19,095 nucleotides of DNA from DATEPR01 sp036503065 (GCA_036503065.1 DASXXM010000265.1:1-19095), one strand, 5' to 3'; positions 7,659 to 15,024 are shown, counted from the first letter of the stretch. Translations and numbers: made by a program. Notes: generated by a model not told the origin, from the sequence alone.

Positions 7659-9290
7659 ATGCGCCCCAGGTGGCGTTTGGCCATGCTCTGCCTTACCGGC
7701 GTTCTGGTGGCGACCGGTATCGCGCTACTGGCCGGCCATCGTCCGGTATCGGTGTCGGCGGCGGTCACGTCGGAGCCGGCGGGTACCGGTGTGGCACCCA
7801 ACCAGCTTGCCCAGCAGACCACCGACGGGGCGACGGCGACCTGGGTGGCGGCCGAGAACCAGTTGCCGGGCAGTCGGAACTGGCGGATCGCCGGTGCGCC
7901 GGCAACCGGTGTCATCCAGGGTTTCGCAGATGAGACGTACGCGAAGGCCGGCCAGTCCGTGAACCTGTACGTGTCCACATCGGCCGCGGGCTTCCGGGTC
8001 GAGGCGTATCGGATCGGCTACTACAACGGGCTCGGTGGCCGGCTGGTGTGGGCGTCCCCCGGCTACGCGGGCCAGCAGCAGCCCGCCTGTCCGCTGACGG
8101 CCGGCGTCAACATGGTGGCCTGCGACAACTGGAGCCCGTCGCTCACCGTGCACATCACGCAGGCGTTCGTGCAGGGTGACTATCTGCTCAAGCTCATCGG
8201 CAGCGACAACGAGCAGAGCTACGTGCCGCTGACCGTGTGGGACGAGAACAGCCAGGCCGCCTACCTGGTCAAGAACGACGTGTTCACCTGGCAGGCATGG
8301 AACACCTACGGCGGCTACAGCTTCTACCAGGGCGTCGGCACCTGTCCCGCCAATATCAACCCGCCGTGCGCGCGGGCGAGGGTGCTCAGCTACGACCGGC
8401 CCTACGACTACGGCCAGGGCGCCGCCGACTTCCTGACGCTGGAGGCCCCACTGGTCCGGTTCGTGGAGCAACACGGACTCGACGTCACGTACGTGAACGA
8501 CATGACGGTGCAGGAGAACCCGGGAATCCTGGCCAACCACCGGGCCCTGCTCTCCCCCGGCCGCGACGAGTCATGGTCACTGGCCGAACGGAACGCGGTG
8601 ACGAAGGCCAACGGCGCCGGCCTGAATCTGGCGTTCTTCGGCGCCGCCGCGATCGTCGGCCACGTCCGGACGCAGGACTCGCCACTGGGCCCGGACCGGC
8701 AACTGATCGACTACCGAGACCCGGCCGCCGACCCGGCCAACGGCCACGGCGACCCACGCGACGTGACCGGCAACCGATGGACCTCCCCACCGGCAAGCTG
8801 GCCCGGCTCGACGTTGATCGGCGAAACCTTCAACGGCACGATGAACGGCGGTGTGCGCGCACCACTGGCCGTCGCCGACCCGGGAGCGTGGATCTTCACC
8901 GGCACCGGCCTGGCAGGCGGGTCCATCGTGGCGGACGTGATCGGGTCCGATGTGGACAGCCTGGAGACGATCCCGCCGCATCCCGACAGCGTGCAGGTGC
9001 TGGCACATTCACCGCTGTCGGTCGGCGACGGACGGCCGGAGAGTCACGCCGGGCCCACCTTCTTCTCGGACATGACCTACTACACCGACCCGACGAGCCA
9101 CGCCGGGGTGTGGGACAGCGGTACCGAGAACTGGATTCCCGCGCTCAACGACTGCACCGGGTCCGGACCGTGTCCGGCCGGCGTGGTGGGGACCATGACC
9201 GGGAACGTGCTGCGGTTGTTCGGACTGGGTGCGGCCGGCCGGACCCAGCCTTCCCAGGCGAACTGGCGGGACTTCTATCCAAGCGGCTGA
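7659..9290 (+). CDS. Secreted N,N-dimethylformamidase beta-subunit-like protein
   Basis: A 543-residue protein with a basic N-terminus and a hydrophobic segment (about 8-26), either a signal peptide or an anchor. An Ig-like segment with VEAYRIGYYNGLGGRLV (about 113-129) leads into a large domain resembling the C-terminal part of the DMFase beta subunit (VFTWQAWNTYGGYSFY, then VLSYDRPYDYGQGAADFL). Paired cysteines (CPLTAG...ACDNW, CPANINPPC, CTGSGPCPAG) suggest disulfides outside the cell. Known DMFase hydrolyses formamides with an iron centre, but exported actinobacterial relatives have no assigned reaction, and I do not assign one. ATG at 7659 has a weak AGGG about 9 nt upstream. It is 147 bp downstream of lacZ. 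Confidence 0.85.
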   Translation: MRPRWRLAMLCLTGVLVATGIALLAGHRPVSVSAAVTSEPAGTGVAPNQLAQQTTDGATATWVAAENQLPGSRNWRIAGAPATGVIQGFADETYAKAGQSVNLYVSTSAAGFRVEAYRIGYYNGLGGRLVWASPGYAGQQQPACPLTAGVNMVACDNWSPSLTVHITQAFVQGDYLLKLIGSDNEQSYVPLTVWDENSQAAYLVKNDVFTWQAWNTYGGYSFYQGVGTCPANINPPCARARVLSYDRPYDYGQGAADFLTLEAPLVRFVEQHGLDVTYVNDMTVQENPGILANHRALLSPGRDESWSLAERNAVTKANGAGLNLAFFGAAAIVGHVRTQDSPLGPDRQLIDYRDPAADPANGHGDPRDVTGNRWTSPPASWPGSTLIGETFNGTMNGGVRAPLAVADPGAWIFTGTGLAGGSIVADVIGSDVDSLETIPPHPDSVQVLAHSPLSVGDGRPESHAGPTFFSDMTYYTDPTSHAGVWDSGTENWIPALNDCTGSGPCPAGVVGTMTGNVLRLFGLGAAGRTQPSQANWRDFYPSG

Positions 9291-9291
9291 T

Positions 9292-9304
9292 CGTCGCGCC
9301 GACG
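9292..9304 (+). terminator. Short GC hairpin after the DMFase-like gene
   Basis: CGTCG-CGC-CGACG forms a perfect 5-bp stem starting 2 nt after the stop codon. There is no T tract, which is usual for actinobacterial terminators, but the stem is short. Confidence 0.35.
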
Positions 9305-9356
9305 GCTTCCGTGACTACGCCCCAAAAGGCTGCGACTTTCGCCGGCCTCGCCCAAG

Positions 9357-9390
9357 CCCACTCAGAGGCAGGCCCCCCACTCAGAGGCAG
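9357..9390. repeat. 15-bp tandem direct repeat in the convergent gap
   Basis: CCCACTCAGAGGCAG occurs at 9357-9371 and again at 9376-9390 (19-bp period). A CCCCC/GGGGG inverted repeat with a 10-nt loop follows at 9391-9410. The function is unknown; it could be a remnant repeat or part of a bidirectional transcription stop. Confidence 0.6.
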
Positions 9391-9468
9391 CCCCCACCAC
9401 TCCACGGGGGACGTCCCATTTCTCAATCTACTCTTGTCAAGCCCCAAACGGGGTAATCGGCAGGAGGC

Positions 9469-9496
9469 TGTGGATAACCACCCAAGCTGTGGGCAA
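9469..9496 (-). promoter_or_regulatory. Two DnaA-box-like 9-mers
   Basis: Read on the minus strand, 9477-9469 is TTATCCACA, the consensus DnaA box, and 9496-9488 is TTGCCCACA, one mismatch from the actinobacterial form TTGTCCACA. They point the same way and are 19 bp apart in a gap between convergent genes. No AT-rich unwinding element or dnaA/dnaN genes are nearby, so a replication origin is unlikely; a DnaA-binding or titration site is possible. Confidence 0.4.
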
Positions 9497-9511
9497 GCGA
9501 CTTGACAGGGA

Positions 9512-10102
9512 TCAACCAACCTGGAAGCCGAGCGACTCGGCGATGACCACCGCCTGCCCGGGACCGATGAACGCCCCCGTCAGTTCGGCATTGAGTGGAT
9601 CAAGGGCGGACAGGTCGCTGCCGCGCAGGTCCGCGGCTCGGATGTCGATCTTGTCCAGTTGTCCGCCGGACAGGTCGCAGTCGGCGAAGGTGGCGCCGCC
9701 GCAGTTGGCGGCGGTCAGGTCGGCCTCGCGCAGCCGGACCGCCTGGAACGTCGTGCCGCGCAGGTCCGCGCCGGGCAGCGCGACGAACGACCAGTCGCCG
9801 CCCAGCACCTTCATCGGCCGCAGAGTGCACTCCTTGAAGGCGCTGCCCACCAGTTTGCAGCCGGTGAACTCGCTGTCGAAGAAGTTGCAGCGGGTGAACG
9901 TGCAGGCCAGGAACGCCGAGTCGGTGTGGTGGGACACGTTGAACCTGACGTTGCCGAACAGGCAGTCCTGGAACACCGTGTTCCGGGTGGTCGCCTCGGT
10001 CAGGTCGACCTCGTGGAACGCGCACCTCGTGTAGGTGAGCCCGACCAACTCCTCGGCGTACCGGTCGTCGCCGCGGAAGGTCCGGTCCTCGATGTCCACC
10101 AT
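9512..10102 (-). CDS. Pentapeptide repeat protein, MfpA/Qnr-like
   Basis: A 196-residue protein of near-continuous A(D/N)LXX-type pentapeptides, for example CAFHEVDLTEAT, SAFKECTLRP, GADLRGTTF and AADLRGSDLSALD. It has the central Phe/Leu at every fifth position that builds a right-handed quadrilateral beta-helix. Length and the C-terminal pattern (LDP, then a short helix with QAVVIAESLGF) resemble MfpA (183 aa) and Qnr (about 218 aa). Those proteins mimic DNA, bind gyrase and reduce fluoroquinolone action. Whether this one binds gyrase is inference. I chose ATG at 10102: TAATCT lies 7 nt upstream and there is no Shine-Dalgarno sequence; the longer frame from 10201 lies inside the asparaginase gene. 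It sits 10 bp after that gene. Confidence 0.88.
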   Translation of the reverse strand: MVDIEDRTFRGDDRYAEELVGLTYTRCAFHEVDLTEATTRNTVFQDCLFGNVRFNVSHHTDSAFLACTFTRCNFFDSEFTGCKLVGSAFKECTLRPMKVLGGDWSFVALPGADLRGTTFQAVRLREADLTAANCGGATFADCDLSGGQLDKIDIRAADLRGSDLSALDPLNAELTGAFIGPGQAVVIAESLGFQVG

Positions 10103-10109
10103 GGACCGA

Positions 10110-10115
10110 AGATTA
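10110..10115 (-). promoter_or_regulatory. Candidate -10 box (TAATCT) for the pentapeptide gene
   Basis: TAATCT on the minus strand includes the TAA stop of the asparaginase gene and is followed by 7 nt and ATG at 10102. This suggests an internal leaderless promoter separate from asparaginase transcription. Confidence 0.4.
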
Positions 10116-11129
10116 GCGGGCCCGCCACGGCCAGTCGCCGGGGTCGCGGTAGCCGCCCGCCACGCCGAACGCGGCCACCATGGCGGGCCGGTCCGCGCCA
10201 ACGGCCAGCAGGCGGCGCAGCAGCAGGCGGGACTTGTACGGATCGAGGTAGCCCGCCGCGATCAGGCCCCTGCCCAGCAGGTCCCATTCGGAGCCCGGGA
10301 AACCATAGGTGGCGGTCAGCGTCGTGCCGGCGCCGGTTCTGGACGCCAGGATCACCGGGAGCCGCTCGGCCAGCGACACGATGCGGTCGACGAGACCGAA
10401 CGGCACGTGGCCTGCGCCATAGCCGGCGATCACCAGGCCGTCCACCCGGTCGGCCAGCAACGACAGCACGTCACCGTCGTCGTCAAGGGCCAGGGTGACC
10501 AGACCTACCTTGGCGGGCCGGTCGCCGGGCGGGACGACGGTGCGGTGGTCGAGTCGGCTGAACAGCGTCAGCCGACCCTCCGCGACATAGCCGAGCGGGC
10601 CGCCATTGGGTGAGCGGAACGTGCCGATGCTGGTCGCGTGCGTCTTGCGGACGCGCCGGGCGGCGTGGACCTCGTCCGCGAACACCACGAGGCAGCCGAG
10701 ATCCCGAGCCAGCGGACTGGCCGCGACTCCGATCGCGGCCAGCAGGTTGGCCGGGCCGTCCGCGCCGGCCATGGTCGGGTTGCGCATGGCGCCGGTGACC
10801 ACGATCGGCGCCGCACCGGCGTAGCCGATGTCGAGCAGGTAGGCGGATTCCTCGATGGTGTCGGTGCCCTGCGTGATGACGACGCCGTCCGTGCCGCCCG
10901 CCACCCCGACCTCGATCTCCCTGGCGAGCAGATCGAGGTCGGCGAGCGACACGGACGCTCCCGGCACCTGCCGGAAGTCCACGACGTCCACCGAGATACC
11001 GGTCTCGGCAAGGCCGGGCACGGCGGCCAGCAGTTGGTCCGGCGTCAGTGCCGGTGCCACACCGACACCGGCCCTGGCCGCCATCGCGATCGTCCCGCCG
11101 AGCCCGAACAACACCACGCGGTGACTCAC
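10113..11129 (-). CDS. L-asparaginase, bacterial type I/II fold
   Basis: A 338-residue cytoplasmic asparaginase; it hydrolyses L-asparagine to aspartate and ammonia. The first catalytic threonine is in GLGGTIAM (T13) and the second in QGTDT (T89-D90, residues 87-91), with the conserved lysine at about K162 in VRKTHA. VTGAMRNPTMAGADGPANL and LASRTGAGTTL are also family-typical. Two motif variants stand out: LGGT where many homologues have TGGT, and Gln in place of His before GTDT. GTG at 11129 has GGGGGA about 6 nt upstream, so the longer frame from 11285, which overlaps the lipoprotein gene, is rejected. There is no signal peptide. The pentapeptide gene follows after 10 bp. Confidence 0.9.
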   Translation of the reverse strand: MSHRVVLFGLGGTIAMAARAGVGVAPALTPDQLLAAVPGLAETGISVDVVDFRQVPGASVSLADLDLLAREIEVGVAGGTDGVVITQGTDTIEESAYLLDIGYAGAAPIVVTGAMRNPTMAGADGPANLLAAIGVAASPLARDLGCLVVFADEVHAARRVRKTHATSIGTFRSPNGGPLGYVAEGRLTLFSRLDHRTVVPPGDRPAKVGLVTLALDDDGDVLSLLADRVDGLVIAGYGAGHVPFGLVDRIVSLAERLPVILASRTGAGTTLTATYGFPGSEWDLLGRGLIAAGYLDPYKSRLLLRRLLAVGADRPAMVAAFGVAGGYRDPGDWPWRAR

Positions 11130-11181
11130 GTCAGTCCCCCGGTCAGCATCGAAATCCCGTCCCGACAGCCTAACCGATCCG

Positions 11182-11202
11182 TGAGTCCGAAAAGGACGAC
11201 TC
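11182..11202 (-). terminator. Hairpin at the lipoprotein stop codon
   Basis: TGAGTC (11182-11187) and GACTCA (11197-11202) are perfect inverted repeats enclosing nine bases with an A-rich run. They overlap the lipoprotein stop and lie 53 bp before the asparaginase start. There is no T tract downstream on the minus strand, so this is a weak terminator candidate. Confidence 0.3.
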
Positions 11203-11758
11203 AGTAGCCGCCACCACCGCCGCCGGCCGCGGGGGGCGCGGCCGCCGCGGCGGCCTTGGCGCCGCTCGGGGTCACCGCGAACCACACACCACCCTTGTCC
11301 TGACCGGTCACGTCACCGGCGGCGGAGTCGCCCGCGAACTCGTACAGGGGCCAGCCGGCCAGGGTGAGCTGCTTGGTGCCGTCGGGGCGCGTGATGCTGC
11401 CCACCAGCGACTGGCTGATGCCCTTCACGGTGGGGGTGCCGCTGCCGGCCGGCACGGGCGGCCAGTTCGTCGCGCAGGTGCCGGTGCAGGAGGACGTCGG
11501 CGAGTTCTGGGTGTCCTTCGTGTACAGGTAGACCGTGCGGCCCTTGCTGTCGGCCACAATCGTGCCGAGGGTGCCGGAACTCGTCGTCGAGAGCGCCGCC
11601 GTAGTGGCCGTACCGCCGCCCTGGGCGCTGGTCGCAGGCGCGCCACCGCCGCTACCGCTGCCGTAGAGGCTACCGCTGCTGTTACTGCCGCACGCGGCAA
11701 GCGCGATCACCGCCGCGGCGCCCGATGCCGCCAGGAACAGGTACTGCGCTCGCTTCAT
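11201..11758 (-). CDS. Secreted-repeat lipoprotein (PF03640/COG4315 type)
   Basis: A 185-residue exported lipoprotein. The signal peptide MKRAQYLF...ALAAC ends in a lipobox with the lipidated cysteine at C23. A Ser/Gly/Thr-rich linker follows (about 24-60). Two copies of the secreted repeat of unknown function come next: one with TIVADSKGRTVYLYTKD and CTGTCATNWPPV, and one with RPDGTKQLTLAGWPLYEF and GDVTGQDKGGVWFAV. The C-terminus is an Ala/Pro run ending in six glycines and Tyr. The family is extracytoplasmic with no established biochemical role. ATG at 11758 has a strong GGAGGAG sequence 6-8 nt upstream. It is divergent from the GT-C gene; a TTGACA-like hexamer (11803-11798, minus strand) lies upstream, but no matching -10 is clear. 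Confidence 0.93.
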   Translation of the reverse strand: MKRAQYLFLAASGAAAVIALAACGSNSSGSLYGSGSGGGAPATSAQGGGTATTAALSTTSSGTLGTIVADSKGRTVYLYTKDTQNSPTSSCTGTCATNWPPVPAGSGTPTVKGISQSLVGSITRPDGTKQLTLAGWPLYEFAGDSAAGDVTGQDKGGVWFAVTPSGAKAAAAAAPPAAGGGGGGY

Positions 11759-11860
11759 TCTGCTCTCCTCCGTACCCGTGCATCTCCCGGTTGCTCATGT
11801 CAACCGGCACTCTCGTGATACGTCCGAATGAACGAACGGGATCATGATCATTTACGCGGC

Positions 11861-11892
11861 GTCACCGAATACGTGTGCTCCGTCACCGGATA
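11861..11892 (+). promoter_or_regulatory. 21-bp-spaced direct repeat over the GT-C promoter
   Basis: GTCACCGAATA (11861-11871) and GTCACCGGATA (11882-11892) are 11-mers differing at one base and start 21 bp apart, two helical turns. The second runs into the TATCAT -10 candidate (11891-11896). This is the geometry of a regulator bound to one DNA face. Confidence 0.4.
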
Positions 11893-11896
11893 TCAT
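11891..11896 (+). promoter_or_regulatory. Candidate -10 box (TATCAT) for the GT-C gene
   Basis: TATCAT is followed by 8 nt and then GTG at 11905. No Shine-Dalgarno sequence precedes any of the three alternative in-frame GTGs (11875, 11899, 11905). Only 11905 fits leaderless spacing. Confidence 0.45.
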
Positions 11897-11904
11897 TCGT
11901 GACC

Positions 11905-13944
11905 GTGTCCGGCGCCGACGTGGCCCAGGAGGCTCCCGCGTTCGCCCAGCGGCCCGAGCCCGAACCGGTGTCCGGCAGTGCGCTGGCCGGGCGCGTCCTG
12001 GCGATCGCGTCGCTGTTGCCGGCGTTGTTGGCCACCGCCTGGGTGGTGGCCGCGTTTCCGCTCGCTGCCCTCGGCTGGTTCCGGCCTGCGATCGCGGTGC
12101 CGCTGTTCGTGGTGGTCGCGGCCGTCCTGGTGCCGTTGGGGTTCAGCCTGGTCCGGCGGTCCGCGAGCGCGCCGTGGTGGTCGGTGGCGGCGACCGGCCT
12201 GGTCGCGGTCGGGTTCACGGTGTTCGCCGCGCTGAGCCACAGCGAGCACACCATCCCCCGGCGCGACGCCGGGTCGTACGCGCAGATCGGGTACTGGCTC
12301 GCGCAGCACGGCGGCCCGTTCTACCAGGTGCCGCTGGCCGCGTTCGGGCCGTCGCCCGGGGTGATCGGCTTCGGCAGTCCGGCCTTCTACCAGCACGGCG
12401 CCACCGTCGTGCCGCAGTTCATGACGGGCTGGCCGACGCTGCTGGCCGGGGCCGACTGGGTGGGCGGCTGGACCGGACTGCTGTTGCTGCCCACGGTGGT
12501 CGGCGGCGGCGCGATCCTGGCCGTCGCCGGGCTGGCGGCCCGGCTGGTCGGGCCGCGGTGGGCGCCGCTGGCCGCGCTGCTCACGGCCGCCGCGTGGCCG
12601 GTGCTGCGGGTCACCCAGGAAACACTGTCCGAGCCGTTGGCCCTGTTGACGCTGGCCACCGGTACCTGTCTGCTGGTTGATCTCGTGGTGGTCCGGCACG
12701 CGGGCGACGAACTGCGGGGCCGGATCAACCGGCACGCGTTCGCGGCCGGCCTGCTGTTGACCGCGGGCGAGCTGGTGCGGCTCGACTTCGGCGTCGATTT
12801 CGCTTTCGTGCTACCGATTCTGGGCTGGTTCTGGCTCACGCGGCGGCCCGGGGTGCTGGCCTTCGGTGCCGGGTCGGTGCTCGGCGGGGCGCTCGGCGTG
12901 CTGGACGGCGCGTTCGTGACCAGGACGTACGTGCACGTCAACTGGGCTTCGGTCGAGCTGATGCTGAGCCTGCTCGGCGCGGCGGCGATCGCCGTTGTGG
13001 TGGCCGTCGTGCTGCTGCGTCGGCGCTCGCCGCGGGAACTGCGCTGGTGGCGGCCGGTGCCGGTGATCGGTGCCGCGCTGGTGGCGCTGGGCGGGATCGC
13101 GTTGTTCGTGCGGCCGTGGGTGTCGACCGACCACTCGACCACCGATCCCGGCGTGGCCGACTACGTGGAGACCATGCAACGTGCGCTGAACCTGCCGGTG
13201 GACGGCAGCCGGGGCTACGCAGAGGCGAGCCTGCACTGGGTCGCGTGGTACGTCGGGTGGCCGCTGTTGATCGCCGCGTTCGCGGCCGCCGGCTACCTCA
13301 CATGGCGGGTGCTGCACGGCCGTGCGCTGCGGTGGTTGCCGATTCTGTTGGTGTATCTGTGTTCGTCGGTGCTGGTGCTGCTGCGGCCGGGGATCACGCC
13401 GGACCATCCGTGGGCGGATCGGCGGCTGGTGGTCGAGGTGTTGCCGTGCGTGATCCTGCTTGCCACGTGGGCGGTGGCGGCCTTCGCGCGCTTCGCGGTT
13501 CGTCGTCGGGTGCCGTGGCTGGTGGCGGTGCTGGTCGCGGCGTTCCTGGTGCCGGAAGGTTTCGCGTTGACGCCGGTTGCCGTGCAGCGGACCGAGCAGG
13601 GCGAGTTGGCGGCCAGTGACACCGTGTGTCGGCTGTTGCGACCGAACGACACCGTGATCCTGATCGACCAGCTGTGGATGCCCGTCATCCGGGCACAGTG
13701 CGGGCTGCCGGTGGCACAGTTGGTGGTGCCCTCACCGGTCGCGGTCGAGCAGGTGGCGGACAGCATCCGAGCGGCCGGGCGGACGCCGGTGATCGCCGGG
13801 TCGCAACTGGACAGTCCGGAGCCGCTCGGCCTGATCACCACCGCGGTGGTGGACCTGGACAGCCGGCAGGACCAGCAACAGCTCGTCAACCGGCCGGACG
13901 GCACCGACCCGCTGTTCCTCGAGTTCTGGATGGCCAGGGTCTGA
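11905..13944 (+). CDS. GT-C-type polytopic membrane glycosyltransferase
   Basis: A 679-residue protein with a Pro/Glu-rich N-tail (1-30), about ten or more membrane helices, and a C-terminal domain of ~120 residues after the last helix (GELAASDTVCRLLRPNDTV onward). The first long extracytoplasmic loop has HTIPRRDAGSYAQIGYWLA with an acidic residue (D121), the position of the catalytic/metal Asp in GT39-like GT-C enzymes, and TQETLSEPLALLTL resembles the conserved loop later in that family. GT-C enzymes transfer sugars from polyprenyl-phosphate donors outside the membrane. Substrate unknown. Start choice between 11875, 11899 and 11905 rests on the -10 spacing. The GT2 gene 54 bp downstream plausibly makes its lipid-linked donor. 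Confidence 0.8.
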   Translation: MSGADVAQEAPAFAQRPEPEPVSGSALAGRVLAIASLLPALLATAWVVAAFPLAALGWFRPAIAVPLFVVVAAVLVPLGFSLVRRSASAPWWSVAATGLVAVGFTVFAALSHSEHTIPRRDAGSYAQIGYWLAQHGGPFYQVPLAAFGPSPGVIGFGSPAFYQHGATVVPQFMTGWPTLLAGADWVGGWTGLLLLPTVVGGGAILAVAGLAARLVGPRWAPLAALLTAAAWPVLRVTQETLSEPLALLTLATGTCLLVDLVVVRHAGDELRGRINRHAFAAGLLLTAGELVRLDFGVDFAFVLPILGWFWLTRRPGVLAFGAGSVLGGALGVLDGAFVTRTYVHVNWASVELMLSLLGAAAIAVVVAVVLLRRRSPRELRWWRPVPVIGAALVALGGIALFVRPWVSTDHSTTDPGVADYVETMQRALNLPVDGSRGYAEASLHWVAWYVGWPLLIAAFAAAGYLTWRVLHGRALRWLPILLVYLCSSVLVLLRPGITPDHPWADRRLVVEVLPCVILLATWAVAAFARFAVRRRVPWLVAVLVAAFLVPEGFALTPVAVQRTEQGELAASDTVCRLLRPNDTVILIDQLWMPVIRAQCGLPVAQLVVPSPVAVEQVADSIRAAGRTPVIAGSQLDSPEPLGLITTAVVDLDSRQDQQQLVNRPDGTDPLFLEFWMARV

Positions 13945-13962
13945 GCGGCTCGGGTGTCCGGC

Positions 13963-13968
13963 TATTCT
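13963..13968 (+). promoter_or_regulatory. Possible -10 box (TATTCT) before the GT2 gene
   Basis: TATTCT lies 30 nt before ATG at 13999 in the gap after the GT-C gene. It would give a short leader containing the GGGAG ribosome-binding site. No clear -35 is seen, so cotranscription with the GT-C gene is equally possible. Confidence 0.3.
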
Positions 13969-13998
13969 TGGCGGCGTCTTAGCCAGGATGGGAGTCGT

Positions 13999-14964
13999 AT
14001 GCTCGTCGACCCGAAGAAGTCCTCGTTCTCGCCCAGCAGCCTCGCCTTCCAGCTCAACGCCGGTGGCGACGACTCCGCACCGCCGCACGTGACGATCGTG
14101 CTGCCCTGCTACAACGAGGAAGACCACGTCCGGCAGGAGATCGAGCGGATCTGCGCCGCGATGGACGCGTCAGGCTACGGCTACGAACTGCTCGCGGTCG
14201 ACGACGCATCCACCGACGGCACGCTGGACGTGCTGCAGAAGGCGGAACTGGACTTCCCCCGGCTCAAGGTGGTGCCGTTCCGGCGCAACAGCGGCTCGGG
14301 CACGGTCCGCCGGATCGGGTCGCAGATCGCCCGCGGCGAGATCGTCGTGTGGACCGACGCGGACCTGACCTACCCGAACGAGCGCATCCCGGAACTGGTC
14401 CGAATGCTGGACGAGGACCCGGCGATCGACCAGGTCGTCGGCGCGCGCACGACCGAGGAGGGCACCTACAAGTTCCTCCGGGTGCCGGCGAAATGGCTGA
14501 TCCGCAAGATCGCGGAATGGCTGACCGAGGAGAAGATCCCGGACCTGAACTCGGGCCTGCGGGCGTTCCGCAAGGACGTCGCCGCGCCCTACCTGCGGTT
14601 GCTGCCGGCCGGTTTCTCGTGCGTCACCACGATCACCGTGGCGTTCCTGTCCAACCAGCACGACATCCTGTACGTGCCGATCGACTACGCGAAGCGCGCC
14701 GGCACGTCGAAGTTCAAGTTCGTGAAGGACGGCTACCGCTACATCCTGCAGGTGCTGCGGATGGTGATGTATTTCAACCCGCTCAAGGCGTTGATGCCGC
14801 TTGCGTTGACGCTGCTGACGATCGGGGTCGTCAAGGGCGTCGTGGACATCGCGATCCACCCGGTCCGGTTGGCCACCAACACGGTGCTGGTCTTCCTGAC
14901 CGGGTTGATCATCGGTTCGCTCGCACTGCTGGCCGACCTGATCGTCCGCTCCCGCCCCGACTAG
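13999..14964 (+). CDS. Family 2 glycosyltransferase with two C-terminal TM helices
   Basis: A 321-residue GT2 enzyme of the polyprenyl-phosphate sugar synthase kind. The GT-A fold starts at VTIVLPCYNEE (31-41) and has the nucleotide-binding DD at 68-69 (AVDDASTDGT) and the metal-binding TDAD at 119-122. NSGLRAFRK (184-192) is typical of this group. Two membrane helices follow at about 263-284 and 292-316. Members such as dolichol- or undecaprenyl-phosphate mannosyl/glucosyl transferases move a sugar from an NDP-sugar to a polyprenyl phosphate on the cytoplasmic face; which sugar is used here is unknown. I chose ATG at 13999 because GGGAG lies 6-7 nt upstream; the longer frame from 13954 has no support. 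It follows a GT-C gene. Confidence 0.9.
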   Translation: MLVDPKKSSFSPSSLAFQLNAGGDDSAPPHVTIVLPCYNEEDHVRQEIERICAAMDASGYGYELLAVDDASTDGTLDVLQKAELDFPRLKVVPFRRNSGSGTVRRIGSQIARGEIVVWTDADLTYPNERIPELVRMLDEDPAIDQVVGARTTEEGTYKFLRVPAKWLIRKIAEWLTEEKIPDLNSGLRAFRKDVAAPYLRLLPAGFSCVTTITVAFLSNQHDILYVPIDYAKRAGTSKFKFVKDGYRYILQVLRMVMYFNPLKALMPLALTLLTIGVVKGVVDIAIHPVRLATNTVLVFLTGLIIGSLALLADLIVRSRPD

Positions 14965-15010
14965 GAGCCGGCGGGCGAGGCGCAGGGGCTCACGTACCTA
15001 CAGGTGGAGC

Positions 15011-15016
15011 TACAGT
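15011..15016 (+). promoter_or_regulatory. Candidate -10 box (TACAGT) for the NUDIX gene
   Basis: TACAGT is followed by 8 nt and then GTG at 15025, with no Shine-Dalgarno sequence. This suggests a leaderless transcript and argues against the upstream GTG at 15004. Confidence 0.45.
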
Positions 15017-15024
15017 CATGCCCT

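Noticed and set aside
9440..9520. Replication origin at the DnaA-like boxes
   Set aside because: Only two boxes, no AT-rich unwinding region, and no dnaA, dnaN or parAB nearby.
11840..11849. GATCATGATC palindrome as an operator
   Set aside because: A 10-bp self-complementary word with no partner copy in the window and no fixed relation to either promoter; too little to call.
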